In this document: positions 45,101 through 56,711 of the stretch, piece by piece | Position numbering within the stretch: position 1 is the first letter of the stretch | Layout: every line of letters starts with the position of its first letter | Source of the DNA: Tetmemena sp. SeJ-2015 | Lineage: Eukaryota > Ciliophora > Spirotrichea > Sporadotrichida > Oxytrichidae | Assembly: GCA_027382625.1 (NCBI GenBank) | Contig: JAJKFJ010021168.1 | Span: 1-64,000 of the forward strand | Direction of reading: 5' to 3' | Length of the DNA: 64,000 bases | The notes under the pieces: generated by a model | Seen by the model: only the letters and a program-made list of their open reading frames with translations | What the model was told of the DNA's origin: nothing | Database searches by the model: none | Position numbers and translations under genes: made by a program

Positions 45101-46925
45101 TTGCATGAATTCTATGTAGATCATGATAAATAAACTAAGATTCAAAAAAATGATGTTCAAAATTTGTACCTGCTCCAAATTTAACATGTGCTTCTTTAAA
45201 AAAATTTTAATATCTAAAGCTAACTATTTAATTGAACTTCTTCGCCTTAATTATGATGATGAGTGTGTTTTTAGACTCCGTTTGCAGGATCTTCATCATC
45301 TGAATCATTCTAGAAATAAAAGAGCGATTTTTACTTAGAAAATTATAAGCCGCTTTTCTTCATCGTCTTAATGTATCTAGCCACTGTTGTAAATTTGGGA
45401 TCCATCCATTTGCATCATCGACGATCGATCTTGAACATCCTTGGCACTTGAGTACTTTGAGTTATTATGGAAGAGATCTCCGTTCTTCAACTTCTCCTGT
45501 TCTTCTAACCTTAACTTCTCCTCTTCACTTTACTTTAGCATTTCTTCTCTTTCTATTCTTGCTTCTTCCTCTGCTTTGACTCTGCTGCCATACTCTAAGA
45601 ACTTGTAGTACATCTTATTTTCAATCATCCTGTTAAGAACTCCTTTTATAATACTAAAAAATTACTCCGCATCTTACTACGTAGTTCCCCTTGGGCACTT
45701 TGTCCTTGAGTCCTCGAATCATCATACACTTTATTTCCACTGGCTGCGGAGTTTTTAACCACCTAGCTCCTATCTTCTAGTCTCTTATGCCCTCGAACAG
45801 CCTTCTCTTTTTATCGACATCTCTTTTATAAGGTGGGATCTTTCTTATTTGAGACTTTGAAGTACCTTCATTAGACATAATCTGAGCCTTTATTTTAGAG
45901 TTGAGCTTCCCAAATAGTCTGGTCAAAGCCCTCTCTCTTTCTTATGCTCTATAATACTGTTGACAAACTATATTAAAACTTACTTAAATTCATAATGAGC
46001 CTCTAATTCCTCAAGAGTAAGTCCCCTTTAGCCAGATCCCAGTAGCAACTCACTCTCGCTTTCTTTTTCATCCTTAAGTAGAGTGATCTTCTACTTCTCT
46101 ACCTTGCGCATTTGTTTTTCCAGCCTCTTGAGTTCATTAAACTCTATAATGGATTCCTTTTGCAGCATTTCCTATGGATCTAGATGCTCTATGTCCATCT
46201 CTTTAGACTGCATTTGAGATTCGAATATGTCCTCCAACTCTGTATAGTTGGTGTCCATTCTTTCCAGCTAGCTCTGAATTCCATTGATATCTCGCACAAG
46301 TCGCTTCTTCGAATGATCCTTGACCTCCTCCTCTACGTTATTAATTACTTTATCAGGGTCAGTCAAGTCGACTTGGAATATATTCAGCTCGTCCTCATCA
46401 ATGTCATCATCCCCTTTTCCTTTAGTATTCTTCTTCTTCTTTTTCTTTTTTCCGCCCTTGCCGTCTTCTTGCTCTTCAAGTGCTTTATGAACTTTCTAGA
46501 AGCGCTCTTAGTAGAACTTAGAGTACTAGGGCTATTCCCTCACATTTGAGAAGTTCATAGGCATATCTGCCACCAGACCCATTCCTGAATTGTTAGCACT
46601 GTCCTCTTTGTCATTCAGCAGGTTCAAATGGGACAGATTAGATTTGTTATGCATATCGTATCCTTGACCTTAACCGCCGATGTCTTCCTCAGCTATTATA
46701 GCCCTAGCATTTCCTAAAACTTCAGAGCCGATGACTGCGCTGTATTTCATAAAGTTTGCCTCAACAAAAATAAGAGAAATCACTTAGATTCTTAGATTCA
46801 GAAGCTAAACGAATTGCATTTTTGGAGCTGGGTCTGCTACCGATATCATCCTTCAAATTTTGAGTGAACTATTTTTAAAGGATGGACTTGGGAGTCTGCT
46901 CTCTGGAATTCGATTGCTGATTCAT
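42131..46925 (-). CDS. Very large membrane protein with coiled-coil N-terminus, C2-like region and several TM segments
   Basis: From ATG 46925 or 46750 the order is: a Lys-rich coiled coil ('GGKKKKKKKNTKGKGDDDID', then 'DINGIQSQLERMDTNYTELE'); a C2-like region ('PQPVEIKCMMIRGLKDKVPK', 'IWLSSQTQHDDYIAAWGAF'); an acidic linker; then at least five hydrophobic segments ('NFIETTLIAFIVIWLRMTF', 'VAVITIGVFSNTIILCLMIL', 'LIAWFSLATIFDFFLIAVID', 'VGYFLTFIIQLGLLIINLF'), and a soluble tail. IESs: 45643-45664 region (GGAGT), 45048-45247 region (TCATAATTAA), and a 39-bp segment at 44242-44280 joined at AG. Introns are also likely (for example 25 nt near 45,325). I do not recognise the family. The C-terminus below 43,000 has unsolved frame changes, so the lower boundary is approximate. 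Confidence 0.6.
45039..45256 (-). other. 208-bp IES with pointer TCATAATTAA
   Basis: On the minus strand TCATAATTAA (plus 45247-45256 and 45039-45048). Excision joins 'KHTHHHNQ' to 'IEEGDEEAKRRADFDKIARY' in frame. Confidence 0.88.
45639..45668 (-). other. 25-bp IES with pointer GGAGT
   Basis: On the minus strand GGAGT (plus ACTCC at 45664-45668 and 45639-45643). Excision joins 'KGNYVVRCGV' to 'LNRMIENKMYYKFLEYGS' and removes a TGA. Confidence 0.85.
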
Positions 46926-47207
46926 AAAGGGATTTGGAAGGGCTTTCTCAGAGAGCTTGCTTCGTTAACTAAGGCTGGGTCCTTCGATTCCACGATAAGA
47001 GCTCTTTGCGCTGGGAGTTTTATTAAGATTATAGAAATTAAAAAAAAATAAGAAAATGATTATCTCTGATGGAATACAATTATTTTGAATTAATTTATCA
47101 TCTCTATATTACTCAAAACAAATGAAGATATATTTTAAGGATGAGTTTAATTTGATGCTAAATCTTTTATTCATTGTATACTATCTAGAATTGGCCTTGG
47201 GTTTTCA

Positions 47208-47600
47208 ATGGCCACAAGTGGAGGAAGAGTAGGTATAACAGACTATGTCTGCTCTTTGAGATCTATCCTAGCATTAAAAAAAAAACTCACTAACAGCTTC
47301 CTCCTCTTGTTCCTCATGATGATGGCTGCTTGGTCTCACTCCTATTTCCTGAGCTTCATCATCTTCATTAAGGTCCAAATGCTGATCTTGATGATCCTCG
47401 TGATCGCTGTGTGAGTGCTCCCCTTCATTGTGCTCTTCTTCGAGTATGTTCTTCTCCTCTTCATTTTTGGAAGCTCTTAAGTCTCCTTCAAATTTGAGTG
47501 TAAATAACTTGAAACTTCTTCAGAAAAAGAAGAAATAAAGTGAAGGCTCTCTAATTACTTACCTCTCTTCTTTTTCTTTCCCTTCTTAAATAAAATTAAA
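47208..47600 (-). CDS. Small acidic His/Glu-rich protein
   Basis: Exon ending 'KEGKEKEERS' (about 47,585-47,560), an intron of about 46 nt (GTAAGTAATTAG..CTGAAG), then 'FKLFTLKFEGDLRASKNEEE', 'HSHSDHEDHQDQHLDLNEDD' and a TGA at 47208-47210. Very acidic with His clusters that could bind metal. No start codon is assigned and no family recognised. Confidence 0.4.
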
Positions 47601-48074
47601 GCAATTTATAGATATGATGGTAAATTATTTTCTTTGCTGCCTTTCTCTGGTAATTTTTAGTATCTGGTTGTTGTACTTTAAAATATTAATTTAACTTTTA
47701 CGTGTAAATATATTTAGACTTTGGAAATTGAATTGTAAGCACTCATAACACCACCAGAGTGCGTTTCCTGTTTTTGCTTTTAGCTTTTGTCTCTCCTTGC
47801 AGAACTCATTATTAAGTTTCTCTCTCTTATTTTGATTATAATAAGTCCACCTATATTTTATTACAACACATCCTATCTATAGTTACCAATTTATAATGAT
47901 GACAGTAGGTTTAGAAGAAGAAACTTATTGATAAAATTCTTTGGAAATGAATTAAGGAATAGTAGTTAGCAGTCTCCATATAGCACCATTGAAAGTTGAT
48001 AATTAAATGATATCATTAGAAAAATATGCATTTGAAAGTTACCTGTCAGTGCTAGATGAAATGATTGACTCTCA
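47601..48074. other. AT-rich intergenic region
   Basis: About 470 bp with no gene visible. Confidence 0.4.
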
Positions 48075-49918
48075 TCACAAAAGATACATGACTTCTGGCT
48101 TTTCATTAACCTCCTGAATATATTCCTAATTAAGTTGAGCTACCTCCCCATCTGATAGTTTCACGAAGTTCTTTTTAGCAGGCTTTGGAGCTACATTTGG
48201 CACTTAGCCATACCCATGAGCAGGAGGACCCGCTGCTGGAACTCCCCCGTAAACTGGAGGAGGCGCATAGCCCTAAGGAGGTGGATAGTACTATCCGTGT
48301 GCTGGACCTTGAGGAGGTGGGTAAGCCTGTTATTAAGGAATGGGAGGTGGTATTAAACCTTGAGCACTCTATTCGGGATTGGTAGGTGGCAGATGTGGCT
48401 GAGGAATAGGAGGTGGTGCCCTTGCTGGGAATTATTGGCCGTAAGGAGGAGCATGGACTGGTGGAGGAGGGTAGTATGGCTGCTGCATGGCGTAGGGATC
48501 ATAAGCGGCAGGTGGATAGCCTCCATAAGCAGGTTGGGGTTACTGATAGTACCCTTGGTAGTAGTTATTATAGTCGTATCCCTAATTAGCAGGAGGCACT
48601 CCATAGCTGCTTCCTGGAGAGGGGTGATGATAGTTTCCTCCGGCGCCTCCATAGCCACCTCCCTAGTTATAGCCACCATAACTTTGCTACTGGTGCTATT
48701 GATGGTGACCACCTCCATGGCCACCATGAGAAGGGCCTCCTCCAGCTCCTCCTTCTCTCCTCTGTATTGCATTTGCTTGGTTGATTCTCATTGGCTTTTT
48801 GAACAAGTAATGTCCCTGCATCTCTACCATTGCTCTTTGAGTTTCATCTTAAGAACTGAACTTTACAAATCCGTAGCCTTTTGAATAGCGAGTGACGGGA
48901 TCGACAATCACCTTTGCTTATGTCACACTTTGATAGCGCTTCTTAAATTCATTCATCAGCATCTAGTCATTCAATCAAATTAAGATATAATTTAATGAAA
49001 TTATGATGCTTAGTAAGTATTAATAATCCCAAATTTATAAGATAGATTGACGTTAGGGTCGAGATCACCAACGTAGATTTGAAACTCTCCTGGAGGCTGA
49101 GCTTGCTAAGGAGCTCCACCCATTCCTCCTTAAGGGCCCATCTATCCCATAGGTGGCTAATTCATTTACTGTCCAGGTCCACCTTGTCCCATCGGACCGC
49201 CGGGTCCCATAGGTCCAGGTCCCCTCAACCCTCCATTCCCATGTGTAGCCCAATTCAGTTTATAGCTTCTGCTTGTGCCAGGAATGGGAGATCCATTCAA
49301 AGTCAGGTAGACATTCTTTGCCACTTCATGATTTGGGAATTCCACAAACCCATACCCTATAATAAGTTCAGTTAATACATCTCATTTTCTTTATATATGA
49401 GTCTTACCAACAGGAGTATTTTTTAGCTTGTCTCTAATAAGTTTTACTGTTTGCACGGAGGCAATCTATTATAAATAAGGGAAATTAAGAAATCAACATG
49501 AGGTAAGGGCTTAATAAGATGTGAAATTATGTTCCTAACATGCGACTACTCCTCCACCTACCTCTCTTCCCCGCTTCAGAGCCACCATAATCTAAAATCC
49601 TCATTTAGTAAACAATCTCCAATCGACTCACTCAAAATTAGTTCACCTCTATGACAATAAACGCAACTTAAAAGAGCATTGAGTAATGCTGGAGAATTTG
49701 ATTCCCTCTCGCCATCCAACTTTGGGACCACTTCAAGGGTTCTAAATTTTAACTTTCTAATTTAATAATGCAGGCAATCTAAATCAGAAAATAAATGAGA
49801 GGTTGTTGAAGAGGCGGCATCATTAACTTACCCCACTAAATAAGCTTGCAACGTGAGTCTCGTCCATCCATGGCTCTACGTCTCCAATCCAAAGCGTCTT
49901 CGCTCCTAAGTCCGCCAT
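48075..49918 (-). CDS. RRM protein of the SECp43 (TRNAU1AP)/NAM8/RBP45 group with Pro/Gly/Tyr-rich tail
   Basis: ATG at 49918 opens 'MADLGAKTLWIGDVEPWMDE', the hallmark RRM1 start of this group. After introns the frame continues 'NTPVGYGFVEFPNHEVAKNV' and 'SYKLNWATHG', a Gly/Pro linker, then RRM2 ('EFQIYVGDLDPNVN', 'VDPVTRYSKGYGFVKFSSQD', 'KKPMRINQA') and a long Gly/Tyr/Pro/Gln-rich tail ('YYPPPPVHAPPYGQQ'), ending 'EVAQLNQEYIQEV..' at TGA 48075. SECp43 binds Sec-tRNA; NAM8/RBP45 proteins act in splicing or on poly(U) RNA. The two-RRM layout and 'KLNWATHG' slightly favour SECp43, which would pair with the eEFSec gene at 16-18 kb, but the low-complexity tail is more like RBP45. Confidence 0.85.
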
Positions 49919-50109
49919 CGCTATCTTTCCTTGTGTAATTACTAAAATTAATTATAAAGCGAGAGGCAACAACCAACAATTAATCTAATTTCTCTTTTGG
50001 TAGCTTTCTGTCTTCTAAATTTGTGTTTTAATTAATTCTCAATATTCACCTCAAATTATAATTAGACGTTCACTAATTAAAGATACATAGATCATCTTCA
50101 TCATCATCA

Positions 50110-53100
50110 TCAACTCAAATTCTTCCCTTGGGGGTGGCCTAATGTCGAATCTTGGGATTGATTAGGCTTCTTTTGGCTCAATAAGTTCAAGCCAGCATTG
50201 GAGTACTCCTTAGGGAGCAGAAGACTTAGGCGCAAAGAGAGTCCTCTCTTCAATGGGCTTTTTGTTTGGATACTTTTCTCTCCACTCTTTGTTGAAATAT
50301 CTGTCCTCCAAATCTATTTTAGTGAAGCCTATCAGATCTTAAACTAAAACTAAAGAAGATTAATCTGGGAAGTCAAAGCCATCATCATCCCAGCATTCAA
50401 TAGAAAGAGTTGAAGCTCCTGGAAGACTGCAAGGGATATCATATGAAGTGAAGAAGCCTGGATTACAAGTCTTTGGTCTCAGAGATTACTTATCGCTGAT
50501 AGTTGTAGTGCCTAGTTTTATAATGAGGTAAGGATCGCTAGTAGTTGTATCCTTTGGTGTTAAACTTTTCCCCTTTAAAACGTAAAGCCTAGCTATCAAA
50601 CTATAAATGGAGTTTTAAACACTCGCTCAAATACTTACTTCTTGGGGGTTATATACTCCTAAAAGCGCTTATCTAATTCTTTACTTTGCTGTGATTTATC
50701 CTTTATCTTTATGATATTCTTGAGGAGGCCTGTAGTCTCTAAAGTGTTAGCAACAGTTTTGGCCATGAATCCCATCTTTCCTCTTGTTTGTCCTCTCTTT
50801 ATCTTGTAAATATCGAAGGGCGGCTTTCCTATGGTATCTTCAAGTTCATCTTGAACAGTCTCTCTCTCTACAAGCCACTCTGGAGTTTCATTCAATTTCT
50901 CATCAGGCTAAGAATCATAGTCTTCTTAATTTTCCATGAACTTCGCTCTCTTTGGAGCCTTTTGAGCTTACTTGCTCTTTTATTTCTCCAGTTATATCTT
51001 CTACATAGACTCATCTAATTTCCTCTTCTTCTCTTCCTCCTCTTTTTGTTGATCCTCCTGTACTTTTCGCTTATATTCTTCTATCTGTTGCTTTTTCTTC
51101 TATTCTTTGATGGTCTTTGATAAATCCTCATGATCCTCTTTTTCCTGGCGCTTTTGGATACTGATAGTGCTCTTTGGCTTAGAAAGCCTTAAAGGGTTTT
51201 CATGGATATTCTATTCGAATAGATGTGCATTGGGGTCTTTAATAACACCTTCATTAGTGACATTGCTCAGTCCATCCGTTTAATTGGTAGCATGAGGCCC
51301 CTCTTATATGCTAAGAGGCAAGCCCTCTCCTTTCGTGCCTGGAATTGCATTAAGGTTAGAATTGAAATTTGATCTATTGGATTAGAAAGCCTTCATCTTG
51401 TCTCTCAACTGTATCTCATTCGTTTTTATCGGTTTATTAGACTATATAAAACAAAGATAGATAGATGAGTAAATACTTGTCCTTGCTAGGGCTTTTATTC
51501 TTAAATGCAGCAGTCGTCTTTTGAAAGTGTCTCAGCACTTTTCTGCAATACTTCTCTAGAGGTATATTCGCAACACCGAGAAGTCTGCTTCCTAAGAATC
51601 CCATCACATGATCGTAAGCATAAACTGTAAGCACAGGAGAAAAGTCCAACTCCAAGGGAACATCTATATCCAAAGAGAGTACTTCAAACAAGTTGCAAGC
51701 TCCACCAATCACTGCATGCTTGTTTGAAATTATAGGCTCCTTAGTGTCACCAGATATATCGAACTTGCAGTAGATCTTTTTCACTGGTAGCAGATTTATA
51801 GAGGGGATGATATCTCTGATACCTATCAAGGCTAAAGAAAGGACACCTGGAATAGTCTGAGGAGATATGTTGATCTTGTTTACTGGGAACTATAGAGGAT
51901 AATAAGATGCTACGAGTAATTACATATTCTCTCTCATGCAGAGGGATTATATCATAGCCAATAAGAATTTGCCCTTCTTTGGCTCCAGTGGCATCGAAAA
52001 TTAGATCATACCATTCCGGATCTTTGTGAGTAATGACTGTGCGCATTTTATGGTCGACTGGGCTCTCAATCTGCGAGGTCTTTTTCTCAAGATCTATCCA
52101 AACTCTTCCGAGCAAGTCTTTCTTCTCACCAAACAGACCCTAGTCTTCATCATAGATCAAAAGAGATATTCCTGGCTTAGGATACTACAAAGACATTAAA
52201 AGAGAAATGAGGTACATTTTTGTCATTAAAAGGAGGGAGGCTGACCACCATCTCAAGAGTTTCATAAAAGCCAGGATTCAATGTTGAAAAATTTGTAAAT
52301 ATTTTGAAATAATTTAAACTTAGATGTTTCATACTTTGTCCTAGACTTTGCTTTCTTTCCTTGACACCTCGCAATAACAAAAGGATCAGCAGCGCCAGTC
52401 TCATCAGCAGGTGGGAAGTCTCTGCCCATAAAGATATGCACATGAAGCAAGTAATCAACATAGTCTTCCTGAGATCTGAAGATATTCGCAGGAATCTGAT
52501 CTTCAATTTCACGAGCATACATCTTCACTCTAGCAGAAATTATTCCAGGAAATTGTTCATCGTCTAGCTTGTCTACGGATTTATCTTCTTCTAATAAGTA
52601 GCTCTCAATTTCGAACTTCTTTCCTTTAGTATTGAGAATGTCAGCAGCTTTAATTCTTTTAAAGCAGATCCTTGAACCTGGTTTTTAATCAGAAGCAAGA
52701 TAAATGATAACGTCGTATATGTCTTCAGCAACTTCAGGTGCTCTGATTTTTAAGTCTGGAAGCATCTAATTCCAAATGGCTCTCGAGTTATCATTCTTAA
52801 CGACATTTGATGTCATTTCATAAGGACCACAAGTGACATGGATGCAAAAGTCATCAAACTCAGGCAGTTCAATACCTTCATATAATGCTACCTTTAAAGT
52901 GTATTCAACTTCTCTAACATTAGGACTTGGATGGCCAGGAAACTTATAATCTATATGAGATTTAGTCTATATCTTGAGTGAATTATAAATTTGAGATCTT
53001 TGGTTCCACTCTTTGGGTTTTCTGCATTATTAGACTGGACACTATAAAGGAATCTTCCTCTGTAAGTCGAACCCTTTTCACCAAACTTTGTCATCAAATC

Positions 53101-54215
53101 TGCGTAGTCACCCTCTGCAGTAAGTTGTGGTCCGTAAAGATTAGCCCATCTTGGCCCCATGCTCTTGTTCATGATGTCTTTGAAGTTTATATAATGCGTT
53201 CCTACTCTCTTATCTGAGGCTAAATCATCATCCCAGATTTCAATTTTAATCTTGTTATTCATACATGGCACCTTGCATGCCAAAGAAAGTTCCTGATCGA
53301 ATTCTGGATTTCTATCATCATTGATCGTTTTCGACTCTGCTTTCGCCCCTGCAAATGATATCTTAAAGTAGGGATCCACATTATTCTGAACTAAATCAAG
53401 AGGAGCTAAATGCTCGGCTCTGTAAATTCCAAACTTTACTATATGCCCCGACATCTTCACACGACCTGGCGTGAATAACTTAATCTGACCGTTATCGTTT
53501 CTATCTTTTAGGTCTTTGGAGGGATCATGAGAAGGAGGTTTATCGCCAGGCCCAAGCACGTTTATAGTAAGCTTGAGAAATGCATTAATCGCTTGTGTCT
53601 CATCAGTTTTGTCTACCATAGCAACCCACATCCTGTAAAGCTCGTGATCCTTGTTCATCTTGTAAATGTAAGCGACATCAACTGTGAAATCTCCTATCAG
53701 ATTGTTACTGCCGATGAAATCGTGATCTAGTAGAGAAACCTTAATCATGCCAGTTTCTAAGTCATCCAATCTAAGACCGTTGAATTCAAAGAAGAGTAGT
53801 TCATTGAAAATGGGATTGTTCGTGCTGCTTTGATAGTTTGTCATCTTAGTTTCGCCCATTACTTCGACCTAATCAATTAACTTCAAACGAGACTCTTACC
53901 TCAATCATTGGATCAGGATTCTCTCCCTCAATATATTGTGCTAAGAGACCTCCTCCACCTGCTTTCTTTCCTTTAATATCTTTAGCCTCCAAAATGTGGA
54001 TTTGTATTCGATAGTCTCCAGGCTTCATTTCAATCTATTTAAAGGCTATTAGCAAACTGCAAACATGAACATTCTCTTCTTTTCTCATTAATCTTTCTTA
54101 CATCTAGTTGATCACTCTGCTCTTTTTTAGGTTGGTTCGCCTCTCGAGGTACTTTCTTCTTCTTATCATCTTTGTCATCATTCTTGAGAAGAGGTTGCTG
54201 TTCTTTAGCGCTCAT
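50110..54215 (-). CDS. Ferlin (multi-C2 membrane-fusion protein), main body
   Basis: Ferlins are Ca-dependent, C2-rich, tail-anchored proteins for vesicle fusion and membrane repair. ATG at 54215 ('MSAKEQQPLLKNDDKDDKKK'). C2 domains follow: 'GDYRIQIHILEAKDIKGKK', 'ISLLDHDFIGSNNLIGDF'-like with FerI-type sequence, 'GIYRAEHLAPLDL..VDPYFK', 'LLHVHIFMGRDFPPADETGA', 'LSLALIGIRDIIPS', and a last one ('ARLYVLKGKSLTPKDTTTSD', 'ECWDDDGFDFPD', 'GVLQCWLELIEPKEA'). Asp residues for Ca binding are kept in several. The body ends at 'RFDIRPPPREEFEL' at 50110-50118, where pointer TTGAGTTGA hands over to the inverted terminal segment at 54341. At least one IES (52281-52327, AACAT) and several introns interrupt it. 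A coiled-coil insertion lies near 51,000-51,200. Confidence 0.92.
52280..52328 (-). other. 43-bp IES with pointer AACAT in ferlin
   Basis: On the minus strand AACAT (upper copy ends in plus ATGT at 52324-52327, lower copy at 52281-52284). Excision joins 'KSRTKYET' to 'LNPGFYETLEMVVSLPPF' in frame. Confidence 0.8.
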
Positions 54216-54340
54216 AGTTGCTCACTGCTATTCTAATTGTTTTATTCCTATTTTGATTGAATAATTTTGAATTCATTAAACCTAACGCTTAAGTCCCGGC
54301 GAAGATTGCAACTACTATGATCTTATTTCATGTTAGAGAA

Positions 54341-55198
54341 TTGAGTTGAGGGTGATTGTTTATGAGACAAGGGACTGTGTATTCAGAGACGAAGTTACAA
54401 AGTGCAATGACCTATTCTTGACTGGAATCTATAATGGAAAGAAACTTGAGACTGACACTCACTGGCGTTGCAGGACTAAGGGATCATTCAATTGGCGTTG
54501 GAAGTATTAAGTGCATCTTCCTCTCGATCCTGATGAAGATTATGGAAAAGATGTGCTTCAACTTCAGATGTGGGATAGAGATGTAACTGACGCAAACGAT
54601 TTTAGCAATTTAAGTTCTTACAATTTTTATTTGGTAGGAGAAGCCTCCATCCTACTCAACGATGAGTCATTCAGGATGCTTGATAAGTAAAGCTTTTTGT
54701 AAGAACTAATTCGTTATAGGGTCTATAAGAGGAAACAGAGAATGACCATGAAGAAACTTATCGATCCTAAGAAGAATCTCACTACTGATAAGTTCTGGGT
54801 GGCTTTCACTCATCCGGAGTTTATGGACGCTAACGAGAACTATATACCTCAAGGCTATGCTATGATATCGATTGAAATCTTGCCAAAGCCTCTAGCTGAT
54901 GAGGTGCCTTGTGGAATGGGAAGGGATGCGCCTAATCAGCACCCTGTTCTTGCGGAGCCTCAAGGAAGACTATAATTTGTAAGCTTTGCCGATTTAGATT
55001 TTGATATTAATTAACTCACTCAATCTGTAGGATTTCTTCTCCCCTTGGAAGATGATAAAAGAACTTATTGGGCCTGAATTAGCTAGAAAGCTCTGTTGCA
55101 TCTTCTGCTGCCTCGCTTGCACAATTTTCATAGTATATTGGGGATTCTTTTTCGCTGGAGACATCTTAGGATCTTTAATTGCCTAAGCAGTTAAATGA
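54341..55198 (+). CDS. Ferlin C-terminal C2F domain and transmembrane anchor, inverted relative to the body
   Basis: Starts inside a pointer (TTGAGTTGA, 54341-54349) with no start codon, and reads 'ELRVIVYETRDCVFRDEV', 'GSFNWRWKYQVHLPLDPDED' and 'VLQLQMWDRDVTDANDF', which is the ferlin C2F signature (NFNWR-like, then QxWDxD..xANDF). After an intron of about 50 nt (54978-55031) comes 'FFSPWKMIKELIGPELARKL', the conserved ferlin pre-anchor sequence, then a Cys-rich TM segment ('CLACTIFIVYWGFFFAG') and TGA 55196-55198. Joined to the minus-strand body at the pointer it continues 'PPPREEFELRVIVYETRD' in frame. Orientation and position (beyond the gene's 5' end) mark it as an inverted terminal MDS. 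Confidence 0.92.
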
Positions 55199-55314
55199 TC
55201 ATTCAACAATTTTTCACACTTTACACTTTAAATTTTCTCTTGAGTGGAAGACAGTTGAGGATAGTAAATTCGATAATGCGAGTTAAATACTTAAATTACT
55301 ACTTGACTTTGATA

Positions 55315-56364
55315 TCATTTTACACGATTTCTCCTGCTAGATGTCTCCATCCAATCTTCCCCAGATGTCTTTATCTCTGATTTTGCTAGGATTGGTTGCT
55401 CTTTAACCACTACTTCTTATTTTAACTCAATTTTGGATTATTGTTGGCCATTTTCGATATATTCAGCTTGGTTCTTTGGTTTTTTCTGCTTCTTTTTCTT
55501 TTAAGTTGCCTCTTTTGAAGCAACATTCTAAGCGGGCTCAACAGCTGCTGCCTATTTTTCATGTTGTAATGCTTTTACATCAATAACTTTCTTGCTCTCT
55601 TCTCTTTATTAAGTGTTTTTCTGAACAGCCTCTTATCCATTTGAAGGTGCTGAATCTTACTCTTCTTAAGCCTTTCTCTTATTTTCTAATCTCTGTGACC
55701 TCCTAGGCTGCTGTTGCTTCTCTTCTAATACTTCTACCTGTTGCTGCTTTTCGCTAATCTATTCTTATTCTGAAGTGGTATCTTGAACTGGCCTGCTCTT
55801 TCTGGTCTTAACTTCTTAGAAACCATCATCAGTCATGCTTTTAGAGAGTTGAGGTTGGCTATTGACTTTAACTTATTCTGGCTGCTGTTTTTACACCTAC
55901 TGCACTTTAATTTGCTTGGGCTGCTCTTCTTTCACTTTAGGTTGTGCTGCCTGCTTCTTTGCTTTTGTATATAAATTCAAAGATAGAGTGCTTTAAAATT
56001 TGAACTATTATCTTTGTAGGACTGTTTTTAGTGACTGAGAGCGTATCCTCGAGATGGGGCTCTTCATCAATGCATTCTTGCATCTTGATGAGTTGCTGCG
56101 TCTTGTGGATTCTTCTCTCCTCTAAACTCTGCCTTCTCTGCTGCTCACTGCCATGAGTTCTCGGGGTTTCATCTCTAGTTTAAACTAAGACCACTTAACT
56201 AATAGAAGAAGATATTATGATAAAGTTGGTTGCTGGGAAATTGGTGCTTGTGTGGGCTTTGCTTAACTCTTTTCATGTTCAGCTGCTTGTTATTAAGTTT
56301 TGGTGGCTTGTGCCTTCTGGTTCTTTTCTTCTTCCTGGTTTCGCTTGTCTAACTAGTACACCAT
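55315..56364 (-). CDS. Gln/Lys-rich low-complexity protein
   Basis: From ATG 56364 ('MVYQLDKRNQEEEKNQKAQA') one frame of about 349 codons runs to TGA 55315-55317 with dozens of TAA/TAG Gln codons. Blocks: an acidic-basic coiled-coil start, 'VSSREGRVQRREESTRRSNS', 'DDGFQEVKTRKSRP', 'QQPRRSQRLENKRKAQEEQD', 'KKKKQKKPKNQAEYIENGQQ', ending 'SGEDWMETSSRRNRVK'. Two related 'DxGFQEVKTRKSR' / 'DWMETSSRRNRV' motifs resemble the short W/F..SRR elements of some RNA-associated proteins, but no family can be named. Confidence 0.6.
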
Positions 56365-56711
56365 TCATAAATTACAAACACACATGCACCGATCAAGACC
56401 TACTATTTATAATTGTTTGATGATTGCTGAGATTATGCATACGCCCAGAGCGAACACCCCAAACCACATGTGGAAGTTCTCCCATCGGCAATCACACACA
56501 AAATAATATGACAATTTCTCATTCACTTATTCATTCATTTTATTTTCTATAAATGTTGAAAAAGATTTGCTATCAAGCCCATATTATTTTATTTATTTTC
56601 AAGAATATATGAAAAGTACTATTATTCAAAGCAACTCTCATCCCTCCCTCCTTGCGGCTAGTGGAGAATTTAATGGATATAAATTAGATTGTATAATTAA
56701 TAATAAAAAAT

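Noticed and set aside
48353..48884. Plus-strand frames of 170 codons opposite the RRM gene
   Set aside because: Antisense shadows of the Gly/Pro/Tyr-rich tail; the minus-strand frame has clear RRM motifs.
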